DNA of 33,867 nt from Opitutia bacterium (GTDB lineage Bacteria > Verrucomicrobiota > Verrucomicrobiia > Opitutales > Opitutaceae): NCBI GenBank assembly GCA_003142615.1, contig PLMW01000061.1, positions 48,147 through 82,013 on the forward strand, read 5' to 3'. This document shows, one piece after another, positions 8,515-16,163 of this stretch; position 1 is the first letter of the stretch, and each line of letters opens with the position of its first letter. Both the position numbers and the translations under genes were made by a program. Under the pieces are notes generated by a model. It saw only the letters and a list, made by a program, of their open reading frames with translations, had not been told where the DNA came from and made no database searches.

Positions 8515-9028
8515 AAATCGCCAGGCGTCCGCTGCGCGGGATCGAACGACGCACGCCGATGGCGCCACAGACGAAATCTATGATTTCCTCGCGGTAGCCG
8601 ATAAACTCGAGAACGCGCGAAAGAAAACGGCGTTTCGTGGGGGTGTCGATGTTCATGATTGCCCAGTAATGCGTGCCGGGAATCTGGCGGGCCTGATTGT
8701 GCTGGCACTGCTCGACAATCGCCTCGCGCGACAGACCGAGGTAGCGGCGGCCGCTGGGGCCGTTGGTCAGGGAGATAATGAACTCGTTGAAATCCGACGC
8801 ATGTCTTGTGGCGGTCCAGCCGAGAATCGCCAGGTATTTATCGGCATCAGTGAACTTCGCCCGGAATTCAGTCCCGAGCATGTAGGCGATCAGTGGTTCG
8901 CTCGCTCCCATGTCAGCGGCGGAAAGATTGAGCATGGCCGCGAGGACGTCGTTGGGGCTTTGATGAAAGTCGGTGGTCAGTTTTTTCAGCGTGTCATAAA
9001 CCTCATCACTAACCTCGATGTTTTTCAT
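8504..9028 (-). CDS. SeqA-like protein (replication-initiation modulator family)
   Basis: A 174-residue protein that matches E. coli SeqA (181 residues) at both ends. The N-terminus MKNIEVSDEVYDTL plus the following helix matches the SeqA ribbon-helix-helix oligomerisation domain (residues 1-35). The C-terminal part has PGTHYWAIMN (117-126) and later FVCGAIG (152-158), matching SeqA's PGTPYWVITN and KVCGTI. SeqA binds hemimethylated GATC through a loop with Asn150 and Asn152. Here the equivalent positions are N126 and D128, so the first is kept and the second changed. The linker domain is shorter and a 15-residue tail follows the usual end. Known SeqA sequesters oriC and organises new DNA after Dam methylation; whether this one reads methylated GATC is unknown. 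No dam gene is in the window. Confidence 0.8.
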   Translation of the reverse strand: MKNIEVSDEVYDTLKKLTTDFHQSPNDVLAAMLNLSAADMGASEPLIAYMLGTEFRAKFTDADKYLAILGWTATRHASDFNEFIISLTNGPSGRRYLGLSREAIVEQCQHNQARQIPGTHYWAIMNIDTPTKRRFLSRVLEFIGYREEIIDFVCGAIGVRRSIPRSGRLAISGG

Positions 9029-9106
9029 GAAGACAGGTTGAACCGGTTTAATCTGTTTGCCAAGTCTATCTTCCTTCTATTTTATATTCAGGCGGTTGCG
9101 TACGGC

Positions 9107-9406
9107 TTACGATGCACAGGTCATCTTCCGGTCGCGCCATATGGGCAGCGCCGTGGCTCCACCCAGATCATATTCGGTGAAGTCATTCAGCACATCCTGA
9201 TGGCGGCTGTCCTGCTTGTAGATTTGCAGGATGCGCATGTGTTCATGGTCCGAGGTTGGGAATATCCTCGGTGGCTCGCCGGGCAGAAAAATGGCGGTGT
9301 AGCTGCCGCGACGGTCGACCATGCGCCGGATGACAAGCATGAACGCAGGTTGGTCCCTGCTGCGGTTCTTGCCAATCCCGGTTGCTTGCGCCTCCGGCAG
9401 GGCCAT
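9107..9406 (-). CDS. Hypothetical small protein
   Basis: An open frame of 99 codons upstream of the SeqA-like gene and on the same strand. Its C-terminal half (SYTAIFLPGEPPRIFPTS and onward) has a balanced composition unlike a shadow frame, but no family is recognised and the ribosome binding site is weak. An internal ATG at 9340 is an alternative start. The 78-bp gap to the SeqA-like gene is AT-rich for this window and could hold that gene's promoter. Confidence 0.4.
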   Translation of the reverse strand: MALPEAQATGIGKNRSRDQPAFMLVIRRMVDRRGSYTAIFLPGEPPRIFPTSDHEHMRILQIYKQDSRHQDVLNDFTEYDLGGATALPIWRDRKMTCAS

Positions 9407-9437
9407 GCTCTTTGCGCATCACAACCCATCTCGCGCG

Positions 9438-9584
9438 ATGAGCCATGAATCTCCAGACACTCCCAAACGAAACTGGCCGCTGATCTGGGCCGGCATCATG
9501 GTCGGGCTGCTGGTGGCGGCCACGGCCGCCGGCCTCATCGCCATGTATGTGGGCAATTTCAATCTGCTCGACTGGATGGAGTAG
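9438..9584 (+). CDS. Small single-pass membrane protein
   Basis: A 48-residue protein beginning MSHESPDTPKRNWPLIWAGI, with a polar N-terminus, one hydrophobic helix at about 14-37 and a short tail ending NLLDWME. The composition fits a real membrane miniprotein. No family is recognised. It is convergent with the oxygenase gene and divergent from the hypothetical gene at 9406, with 31 bp between the starts. Confidence 0.55.
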   Translation: MSHESPDTPKRNWPLIWAGIMVGLLVAATAAGLIAMYVGNFNLLDWME

Positions 9585-9627
9585 ATGGCGGGCGGGCGCG
9601 ACCGGCATCTCCAGGGCCGCCGGATGA

Positions 9628-10245
9628 TCAGGACCAGTTGTAGTTGAAGCTGATGCTGATTCGCTCTCCGGTCGTCGGGTTGGCGGCGACCTCGTGCCGC
9701 AGCCAGCTCTCGAAAAGGATCACCGTGCCGGCCTCAGCCGGGTAGGTGACGTGCTGCCGGTTGGCGGGGTGCGCATCAGTCCGTCGGGGCGGCGCCGCCA
9801 TGAAACGGTCGAGGCGCGGATCCTCGAACTTCAGTCCCGGACAGCCGCGCGGCGTGCGCACATAATAGGTGCCGCTGATGAATGACAGCGGGTGCAGATG
9901 CAGACCGTGTGCCGTGCGCTCCGGCATGATATTCACCCAGCAGTCGGTCATGAAGATGTCGCGTCCGCGCAGGTTCATGTCGAGCTGCCGTGTGAACCGC
10001 CGCACATGGGCGGTGATCTTTTTCTCCAGGGCGGCAAAGGTCGACGACACCTTGTGCAGCCGGGCCAGTGACGCGTAGCTCGTGAAACCGCCGGGATAGT
10101 TTTTCGCCGACCAGCGGCGGCCGGCGGCATCATGGTCGCGGATAAGGTGACATTCCCCGGCCAGTTCGTCGTTGAGGCGGGCAAGGCCGGTTTTCTGCAG
10201 CGGCTCGCAATAGATGAAAGTGGAGAACCACGCGCGGATGGACAT
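9628..10245 (-). CDS. Putative 2OG-Fe(II) oxygenase, TIGR02466/PF13759 type
   Basis: The 205-residue protein carries the pattern of this family: WVNIMPERTAHGLHLHPLS (103-121) followed by SGTYYV (124-129). The histidines H116/H118 sit at the start of the iron site. The distal His is probably H184 in SWLRHEV, with R195 in GERISISFNY as the 2-oxoglutarate anchor. Family members are predicted oxygenases with unknown substrates, often proteins or small molecules. The start at 10245 leaves the conserved AWFSTFIY strand intact; the frame is open further upstream but that part is not conserved-looking. It lies 114 bp downstream of thpR on the same strand. Confidence 0.82.
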   Translation of the reverse strand: MSIRAWFSTFIYCEPLQKTGLARLNDELAGECHLIRDHDAAGRRWSAKNYPGGFTSYASLARLHKVSSTFAALEKKITAHVRRFTRQLDMNLRGRDIFMTDCWVNIMPERTAHGLHLHPLSFISGTYYVRTPRGCPGLKFEDPRLDRFMAAPPRRTDAHPANRQHVTYPAEAGTVILFESWLRHEVAANPTTGERISISFNYNWS

Positions 10246-10290
10246 GGCGCAACCGATAGGTCGGGCGCCGCCGGCAGGGAAGCTGAAAAG

Positions 10291-10312
10291 CGCGGCGGTT
10301 CGAATCGCCGCG
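10291..10312. repeat. Inverted repeat between thpR and the oxygenase gene
   Basis: Perfect 7-bp arms (CGCGGCG / CGCCGCG) enclose GTTCGAAT, followed by a CCCACCA. This resembles a tRNA T-arm and CCA end, but no tRNA can be folded around it. It may be a decayed tRNA end, a regulatory hairpin or a weak terminator. Confidence 0.45.
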
Positions 10313-10359
10313 CCCACCAGACGATGGTGCGTCTTCCGGTCCGCAGGGCATCCCGGCGG

Positions 10360-10917
10360 TCACAGGGAGGGATGCAGCGCGAATTCCCGCTTCAGCGTAT
10401 GCACGGCGCCACCGGGATGCAGCGTGCTCGCATAAAGCTGAAAAGCCTCCACCCGGAATGGTGCGGCCTCGAACTCCCGGTGGCGTTTGAGAAACTGCCT
10501 CACCGCACCAGGCGGAACCTCCTCCTTCACCCGGCCGAGCGTGGCGTGTGGTTGGAAGAAGCGCACGTCAAGCGCCAGGCCGGTTGCCAGCAGCGCGTCG
10601 TCGATCTGCTGGCGGAGCTGGTGGAGCCGCGGATGGCCGTGTCCGACGCCGATCCACAACGCCCGCGCCGTTCCGCGCGGGGGAAAGGAACCGATGCCGG
10701 CCACCGGCAGCACGAATGACTCCACGCGAACGCGGGCGAGCGCCGTCTCCAGCGTTTCGTCCAGCGATACATCCACCTCACCGAGAAAGCGCAGCGTCAG
10801 ATGCAGCTGCTCCAGCCGTGTCCAGACAATGCCGCGCACGGGTTCATAAAGCGCGGCGAGCTGCTCGCGCACGGACGCCGGCAGGGCCGCGGCGATGAAG
10901 AGGCGTTCAGTGGACAT
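10360..10917 (-). CDS. thpR: RNA 2',3'-cyclic phosphodiesterase (2H family)
   Basis: The 185-residue protein starts MSTERLFIAAALPASV and has the two HxTx motifs of the 2H phosphoesterase superfamily: HLTL at 39-42 and HATL at 124-127. These supply the catalytic histidines and threonines. The spacing of about 85 residues and the total length fit ThpR/LigT, which opens 2',3'-cyclic phosphates on RNA and was first described as a tRNA ligase. The ATG at 10917 is chosen since upstream codons read as leader. It is transcribed in the same direction as the oxygenase gene. Confidence 0.92.
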   Translation of the reverse strand: MSTERLFIAAALPASVREQLAALYEPVRGIVWTRLEQLHLTLRFLGEVDVSLDETLETALARVRVESFVLPVAGIGSFPPRGTARALWIGVGHGHPRLHQLRQQIDDALLATGLALDVRFFQPHATLGRVKEEVPPGAVRQFLKRHREFEAAPFRVEAFQLYASTLHPGGAVHTLKREFALHPSL

Positions 10918-11237
10918 CGCAGTGCGGTCACGAGGACATCCCGTCGTGCAAACTGACACGATAAAAATCGGGCCCGGGGGAGTTTTGCGGTGGCCGGGCG
11001 GAAAATGAGGTGTTCTCATCCGGCGCGATCCGGAATCGTGTCTTGAATCCTGCCAGTCGCTGGCGATTTGCCTAACTCCGCCCGTCTGAGGGAGTTTGCC
11101 CCAGCCGGCAATAATTCCCGGCGGCGCACCTGAAATTCGACGGCAAAATACACCGCATGAGCGGGGAAATTAGCTACCACTGCCGGACAATCGAGAATTC
11201 AACGCGGGGCGGTGGATGGCTACTTTCCGCGGCCATC

Positions 11238-11810
11238 ATGAAAATCGAGCCGCTCCAGCCTGCGGTGCTTGAAGAGACACGCCGCGTCGCAGCCGAGTTG
11301 TTCCCCTGGGAGAACGAGCATCACACCGCGCTGGAAGCCGCGCTTTTCCCGGAGGCGCACGCCGGGTTTTTGTCCGCGCGGCGGCTGGAGTGCGCGCGGT
11401 TCTGGACCGCGAGTCTCAATGGCCGGGTGGCCGGCATGGCCGGACTCTATGATTACCGGGGCATGCCGTCGGAAACGTGGCTTTCGTGGTATGGACTTCT
11501 GCCGGTGGCGCGCGGCCATGGCCACGGGGCCCGTCTGCTCGACGCGATCATCAAGATAACCCGCGGGGAGGGCCGCGCGGTGCTGCGGTTGTGGACCACG
11601 ATTGAGGACGAGTATGTGGCCGCCATCAGACTTTACGAAAAACGCGGATTCACGGCGGAGGAGTATCCGGCGCTGCCCGGCGAGACGTGGCGCACGCTGG
11701 TCATGTCGCTCGGCCTCAACGGCGCGACGCCCATTCCCTGGCTCTCCCTCGCCAATCGTCCCGAACTCGGCGGACGCATGGTCCCGCCGGCCGCCGCCAG
11801 GGTGGCGTAA
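11238..11810 (+). CDS. GNAT family N-acetyltransferase
   Basis: From the ATG at 11238 the protein has 190 residues. It shows the GNAT fold order: strand WTASLNGRVAGMAGLYD, the acetyl-CoA motif LLPVARGHGHGARLLDAI (R/Q-x-x-G-x-G type), and the late YEKRGFT motif typical of the family's last helix and strand. The acceptor substrate is unknown. An upstream ATG at 11157 would add 27 residues without family resemblance. Its stop codon TAA forms the first bases of the repeat element that follows. Confidence 0.85.
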   Translation: MKIEPLQPAVLEETRRVAAELFPWENEHHTALEAALFPEAHAGFLSARRLECARFWTASLNGRVAGMAGLYDYRGMPSETWLSWYGLLPVARGHGHGARLLDAIIKITRGEGRAVLRLWTTIEDEYVAAIRLYEKRGFTAEEYPALPGETWRTLVMSLGLNGATPIPWLSLANRPELGGRMVPPAAARVA

Positions 11811-11924
11811 TACCAATCGCCCAAGAGTTTTAGACCAATCCCACGGGCGAGACGCCCGTGCCACGTGGCATGGACGTCCCGTCCATGTCCGGGGAAAGTC
11901 CAAATGATTAGGACGGTTGGTATA
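11809..11924. repeat. MITE/REP-like element with twin hairpins
   Basis: A block of about 116 bp bounded by short inverted ends (ATACCAA near 11810 and TTGGTAT near 11917). Inside are two perfect 8-bp hairpins in tandem: CACGGGCG/CGCCCGTG at 11842-11860 with loop AGA, and CATGGACG/CGTCCATG at 11869-11887 with loop TCC. The palindrome CCACGTGG separates them. This compact symmetric layout is typical of non-autonomous mobile repeats. No other complete copy is in the window. The rest of the gap to hflX (11925-12013) shows nothing recognisable. Confidence 0.7.
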
Positions 11925-12013
11925 AGCCCCGGTTGCCTTCCCGATCGCTCATCTGCCCGGGAGGCGCGCCGCAAAGAAGACGCGCGTCGTCGTGCCCGGC
12001 CGCCGACGGGGGA

Positions 12014-13318
12014 TCAGCCGGCCTGGCCGCCGGCCGGCGCCAGCGGGACGCGGACCACAAACGGGGCGAAGACCGCCGACTGCGCGACGGGAAAACGGCC
12101 CTGGATGTGAATGCCATCGTCGCGCAGTTCCTGCGCATGGATGTGGCCGACCTCGTACAGGCGGGCGATGACGTCATAGCGGTCGGGCGGTACCAGCAGC
12201 TCGGTGGCGCCGAACTCGCGGGCGATGAGGTTGGTGCAATGTTCGCGCAGCGTGTCGATCCCCGCGCCGGTCTTGGCACTGACATAGAGCGCGCCGGGGG
12301 CCAGCAGGCGCACCGACTCGAGCGTGGCGGGATCGGCGATGTCGATCTTGTTGAAGACGGTGAGGATGGTCTTCCGGTCGGCGCCGAGTTCGGCCAGCAC
12401 GCCGAGGGTGGTGACATGGTGCTTGGCGACGTTGGGATTGGTCACATCGAGCACGTGGATCAGGAAATCGGCGAACACCACCTCTTCGAGCGTGGCCTTG
12501 AACGCCTCGACGAGGCCGTGCGGCAGGCGGCGGATGAAACCGACGGTGTCGGTGACGAGCACCTTCTGGTTGTTGCCCAGTGCGAGCTGACGCGTGGTCG
12601 GGTCGAGCGTGACGAAGAGCCGGTCCTCGACGAGCACCCGGGCGCCGGTGAGGCGGTTGAGAAGGCAGGACTTGCCGGCGTTGGTGTAGCCGACGATGGC
12701 GCAGGTGGACACGGGCACGCGCAGGCGGCGCTGGCGCTGCACGCCGCGCTGCTGGCGCACCCCGGCGAGGTCGCTGCGCAGGTGGGCGATGCGATCGCGC
12801 ACGGTGCGCCGGTCCTGTTCGAGCTGCGTCTCGCCCTCGCCGCCGAGGGAGCCGCGGCCGCGCTGGCGCGAGAGGTGCGTCCACGCGCGTTTCAGGCGCG
12901 GGAGGAAGTATTCCTGGCGGGCCAGTTCCACCTGCAGCATGGCCTCGCGGGTGTGCGCGTGGTCGGCGAACACCTCGAGGATGACCTCCTGGCGGTCGAT
13001 GACGGCCAGCTTGGATTCCTCCTCCCAATTGCGCTGCTGGGCGGGCGAGAGCGCCTCGTCGATGACGATGACGTCGGCGCCGGCGGACTTCGCCTGCTCG
13101 ATCACCTCGCCGACCTTGCCGCGGCCCAGCAGGAAGGTGGACGTGGGCGAGCGCAGGTTGACGAGGATGCTGCCGGCGACGGCCAGGCCGAGGGTTTCGA
13201 CCAGCTCCCGCAACTCCGCGAGGAGCTCGGCTCCCTCGCCGGACGGCATGCGCGAAGTCTGCACCCCGATGAGATACGCGTTGAGGATGCGTTTGTTTTT
13301 GTCGAAGAGCTCGGCCAT
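12014..13318 (-). CDS. hflX: GTPase HflX
   Basis: The 434-residue protein matches HflX, a ribosome-associated GTPase that splits stalled 70S ribosomes under stress. The N-terminal HflX domain has GRGKVGEV (65-72). The linker motif RGRGSLGGEGETQLE spans 153-167. The GTPase domain has G1 GYTNAGKS (210-217), G3 DTVG (257-260) and G4 NKID (323-326), then SAKTG. A short C-terminal domain follows and ends in an Ala/Gly-rich tail. The ATG at 13318 gives the expected start. No operon partner such as hfq is adjacent. Confidence 0.96.
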   Translation of the reverse strand: MAELFDKNKRILNAYLIGVQTSRMPSGEGAELLAELRELVETLGLAVAGSILVNLRSPTSTFLLGRGKVGEVIEQAKSAGADVIVIDEALSPAQQRNWEEESKLAVIDRQEVILEVFADHAHTREAMLQVELARQEYFLPRLKRAWTHLSRQRGRGSLGGEGETQLEQDRRTVRDRIAHLRSDLAGVRQQRGVQRQRRLRVPVSTCAIVGYTNAGKSCLLNRLTGARVLVEDRLFVTLDPTTRQLALGNNQKVLVTDTVGFIRRLPHGLVEAFKATLEEVVFADFLIHVLDVTNPNVAKHHVTTLGVLAELGADRKTILTVFNKIDIADPATLESVRLLAPGALYVSAKTGAGIDTLREHCTNLIAREFGATELLVPPDRYDVIARLYEVGHIHAQELRDDGIHIQGRFPVAQSAVFAPFVVRVPLAPAGGQAG

Positions 13319-13510
13319 CGGAAAAAAGGGTGCGTTTCTATTCTCGCGAAGGCGAGAGTCAAACCGACCGGACGGCTGTACTGACCGGTGTGGTGCTGCT
13401 CCGGCCCGGCCTCTGCTTCCGGTGCCCGCGGCCGGCGATACTCCGGAGTCGACCGCCGGCCAAATCCTCGCAAGGCGGGCTGGCGTCGTTCTCGAACTCC
13501 CTCCTCACCT

Positions 13511-14659
13511 TCACGGCACGGGCAGGAACCGCGCGCAGAAGGGAGAGGGCACGCTCACGGGCTGGCCGGCCGGGGTCAGCCGGCCAGTGGCCTCGTCGAC
13601 CCGGAAGACCACCGCGTTGTCACTGCCATGGTTGGTGCAGATGATCCACTTTCCCGTTGGATCGAAGGCGAAATTGCGCGGGGATTTGCCCTGCGTGGAA
13701 ACGTGCTCGAGGGGAGCGAGGCGCCCGGTGTCGGGATCGATGGTGAAGACGGCAAGGCTGTCGTGTCCTCGGTTGGAGCCGTAAAGGAACCGGCCGTTGG
13801 GATGCACCACGATCTCCGCGCAGGTGTTGGTGCCCTTGAAATCCGCCGGCAGCGTGGAGACCGTCTGAAACTCCGTCAGCGCTCCGTGGGCGGAGTCCCA
13901 GTGGAAGGCGGTGACGGTGCAGCCCATTTCATTGATCAGGTAAACCCAGCGGCCGTTGGGGTGAAACTTGACGTGCCGCGGGCCCGAGCCGGGCCTGATG
14001 GTGGCGAAGGGCGGATCGTTCGGCTGGAGCGAGCCGTCCTTTTCGTCGAAGCGGTAGACAAACAGCCGGTCAAGGCCGAGGTCGGCGACGAGAACGAACC
14101 GGTTGGTCGGATCGATGATGATGGAATGGGCGTAGGCATGCGTCTGACGCTTGGGGTCCACGCTGCTGCCGGTGTGCTGCGCGAAGGCTGTGCGCTCGCC
14201 GAGACTGCCGTCGGGCTTGAGGGCCAGGACGGCGATGTTGCCAGCCTGGTAGTTGGCGACGAGCACATGGCGGCCCGTGTGATCGAGGCAGACGTAGCTG
14301 GGGTCGCTGCCGCCGGCCGGTTGCTGGTTGAGCAGGGTGAGATGACCGGTCTTCGGCTCGATGGCATACGCGCTCACCGTGGCGCCGGGCTGGCCATGCA
14401 CCGTGTCGATGGAGTTGCACGTGTAGAGATGGCGGCCATCAGGGTGAATCACGAAAAACGCCGGGGCCACGGCCTCGACATCGAACCTCGGCGTCGTGAG
14501 CACCCCCGTGGCGGTATCGAAGTGCGCGATGGAGAAACCGAGTCCGGGACCGGTGGAATGGGTGCCGAAGTAGACCAGCAGGTCCACCGCGGCGGCCGGG
14601 AGCGGAGCGAAGGCGGCGGCGACGAGGAGAGGGGCAAGGTGGCGGCGGAGTTTGAGCAT
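13511..14659 (-). CDS. Lactonase-family beta-propeller (6-phosphogluconolactonase-like), exported
   Basis: The 382-residue protein starts with a signal peptide (1-23, ending PLPAAA). It then has the repeated pattern of the seven-bladed lactonase family (PF10282): VYFGTHS near 28, repeats of HPDGRHLY / HPNGRWVY / HPNGRFLY and GSGPRHVKFHPNG, and CNTNHG-like strands. Cytosolic relatives (Pgl/YbhE) hydrolyse 6-phosphogluconolactone. The export signal suggests that this one acts in the periplasm on another lactone or sugar. Function by name is therefore only partly supported. It is the last gene before hflX on the same strand. Confidence 0.82.
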   Translation of the reverse strand: MLKLRRHLAPLLVAAAFAPLPAAAVDLLVYFGTHSTGPGLGFSIAHFDTATGVLTTPRFDVEAVAPAFFVIHPDGRHLYTCNSIDTVHGQPGATVSAYAIEPKTGHLTLLNQQPAGGSDPSYVCLDHTGRHVLVANYQAGNIAVLALKPDGSLGERTAFAQHTGSSVDPKRQTHAYAHSIIIDPTNRFVLVADLGLDRLFVYRFDEKDGSLQPNDPPFATIRPGSGPRHVKFHPNGRWVYLINEMGCTVTAFHWDSAHGALTEFQTVSTLPADFKGTNTCAEIVVHPNGRFLYGSNRGHDSLAVFTIDPDTGRLAPLEHVSTQGKSPRNFAFDPTGKWIICTNHGSDNAVVFRVDEATGRLTPAGQPVSVPSPFCARFLPVP

Positions 14660-14833
14660 AAGAGGTGATTAGTCATGGTGGCGCGCAGCGCAACGCCAGG
14701 GTTTTCCTCCAGGCAAGACAGCCGTTTCAGGGCGGAACGAAAAGCGCCCGCGGATGCAGGTGATGATTCAATCCATCCGGCCGAACGGGCTCGCGATGAC
14801 CGTGGCCCAAGTGGCAGCCGAAGAGGTGCGGGA

Positions 14834-15793
14834 TTACCGCAGCCGGGCAAACGTCGACTGCAGAATCTGCAGCTCCGACTTGCCGGCGGTCTTTTCCCTC
14901 GACCGGGCGATGAGGTCGGCCTCGAGGCGGTTCTTGGTCGGGCGGTTCGCTTCGTAGAACACGCCGAAGACGCCGGGCCACGGCAGCGTGGCGAGGTGGA
15001 AGGCCGCGACCTCGTCGGTGGGATCGTGGCGCTGCGCATCCTCGGGCGAGCCGTCGTGCTTCTTTTCCTCGATGAGCTTGAACGCGCCGTTCTTGCGCGG
15101 ATTGGCGGCGTCGAAGGCGCCCGGATAAAACTCCACGCATTCGGAAAGGATCTCCACCACCGAGAAGCCGTCATGGCGCGCCGCGCGCTCCATCATCTCG
15201 GTCATGTGGGTCACCTGGGAGGCGTGGCTGCGCGCGACGAACGTGGCGCCGCTGCTGATGAGCGCGCGCATCGGGTTGATGGGCTGGTCGAGGACGCCGG
15301 TCGGGTCGGTCTTCGTCTTGAAGCCGACGGGCGACGTGGGCGAGGTCTGCTTCTTCGTCAGGCCGTAGACGAAGTTGTCCATGATGATGTAGGTGATCCG
15401 GACGTTCTTGCGCGCGGTGTGCACCAGGTGGTTGCCGCCGATGGAGAAACCGTCGCCGTCGCCGCCGAACACGAAGACGTGCAGGTCGTCGCGGCTCAGG
15501 CTGACGCCGGCGGCGATGGGCAGCGCCCGGCCGTGGATGAAGTGCCCGCCGTGGGTGTTGACGAAATAGGGGAAGCGCGACGAGCAGCCGATGCCGGCAA
15601 AGAGCACGATGTTCTCCTGCGGGTATTGCAGCTTCTCGAGCGTGCGCTGGAAGGACGCCAGCACGGCGAAGTCGCCGCAGCCGGGGCACCACGTCGGATG
15701 GTCGGCGGCGAGCGACTTTCTGGTCAGCGGCTGACGGACCGGCGCGACGCCGTTGGCGGTAGGCGTGAGGGTGGCGGGAGCGGCGGAACTCAT
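14834..15793 (-). CDS. korB: 2-oxoacid:ferredoxin oxidoreductase, beta subunit
   Basis: The 319-residue protein is the TPP-binding beta subunit. It has HPTWCPGCGDFAVL (32-45), GIGCSSRFPYF, and the TPP/Mg motif GGDGDGFSIGGNHLVH with the later NFVYGLTKKQTSPTSP. These match KorB of 2-oxoglutarate:ferredoxin oxidoreductase. Cysteines in CPGCG and GCSSR are ligands of the [4Fe-4S] cluster in this family. With KorA it oxidatively decarboxylates a 2-oxoacid to acyl-CoA and reduces ferredoxin; 2-oxoglutarate is the likely but unproven substrate. The ATG at 15793 is preferred; upstream codons read as leader. A small DUF4242 gene lies between it and korA. Confidence 0.93.
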   Translation of the reverse strand: MSSAAPATLTPTANGVAPVRQPLTRKSLAADHPTWCPGCGDFAVLASFQRTLEKLQYPQENIVLFAGIGCSSRFPYFVNTHGGHFIHGRALPIAAGVSLSRDDLHVFVFGGDGDGFSIGGNHLVHTARKNVRITYIIMDNFVYGLTKKQTSPTSPVGFKTKTDPTGVLDQPINPMRALISSGATFVARSHASQVTHMTEMMERAARHDGFSVVEILSECVEFYPGAFDAANPRKNGAFKLIEEKKHDGSPEDAQRHDPTDEVAAFHLATLPWPGVFGVFYEANRPTKNRLEADLIARSREKTAGKSELQILQSTFARLR

Positions 15794-15845
15794 GGGCGAA
15801 TCGGGCAAGAATGGAACGTTAGCAGACGTCGGATCGGGTGATTGG

Positions 15846-16121
15846 TTAGGCTTCTGCTGTCGTCGGATCAATGATCTGCCTGACTTCGGAAATCCGATTA
15901 GCCGGAAACCCACCTTGCTTCGCGTGCTCTCGCACCAACTCTTCATTCGGGGCAATGTATACACAATAGACCTTGTCATCGGTGACGTAGCTCTCGACCC
16001 ATTGAATTTGCGGGCCGAGATTCTTCAAAACGCCACATGACTTTTGAGAAATGCCATGAAGCTGATCATGGGAGAGCTTTCCTGCTCCGGGTATTTCGCG
16101 TTCGATTACGTATTTTGGCAT
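15846..16121 (-). CDS. DUF4242 (nickel-binding-like) small protein
   Basis: A 91-residue protein beginning MPKYVIEREIPGAGKLS and ending in a conserved-looking EVRQIIDPTTAEA. The pattern (Y-V-I-E-R, then SYVTDDKVYCVYIAPNEELVREHAKQGGFPANRI) matches DUF4242, a small ferredoxin-like-fold domain annotated as possibly metal-binding. Its role is unknown. It sits between korA (42 bp downstream of korA's stop) and korB (52 bp before korB's start) on the same strand, so it is probably co-transcribed with them. Its sequence is visibly less GC-rich than the kor genes. Confidence 0.85.
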   Translation of the reverse strand: MPKYVIEREIPGAGKLSHDQLHGISQKSCGVLKNLGPQIQWVESYVTDDKVYCVYIAPNEELVREHAKQGGFPANRISEVRQIIDPTTAEA

Positions 16122-16163
16122 GTTTTTTGGGGGGTTAAAATTGGGAATGCGCGGCTTGCTTGC

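Noticed and set aside
10261-10320. A possible tRNA: T-arm-like GGTTCGAATC, CCCACCA end and a CTGAAAA resembling a tRNA-Phe anticodon loop
   Set aside because: The spacing between the parts is about six bases too short, the T stem has a mismatch in tRNA register, and no D-arm or matching 5' acceptor exists. Kept only as an inverted repeat.
10360-10917. A tRNA-ligase role for the 2H protein
   Set aside because: The historical LigT name is misleading; the motifs support a cyclic phosphodiesterase.
12174-13028. Minus-strand 284-codon Arg/Pro/Ala-rich frame inside hflX
   Set aside because: An alternate frame of a GC-rich gene; low-complexity composition.
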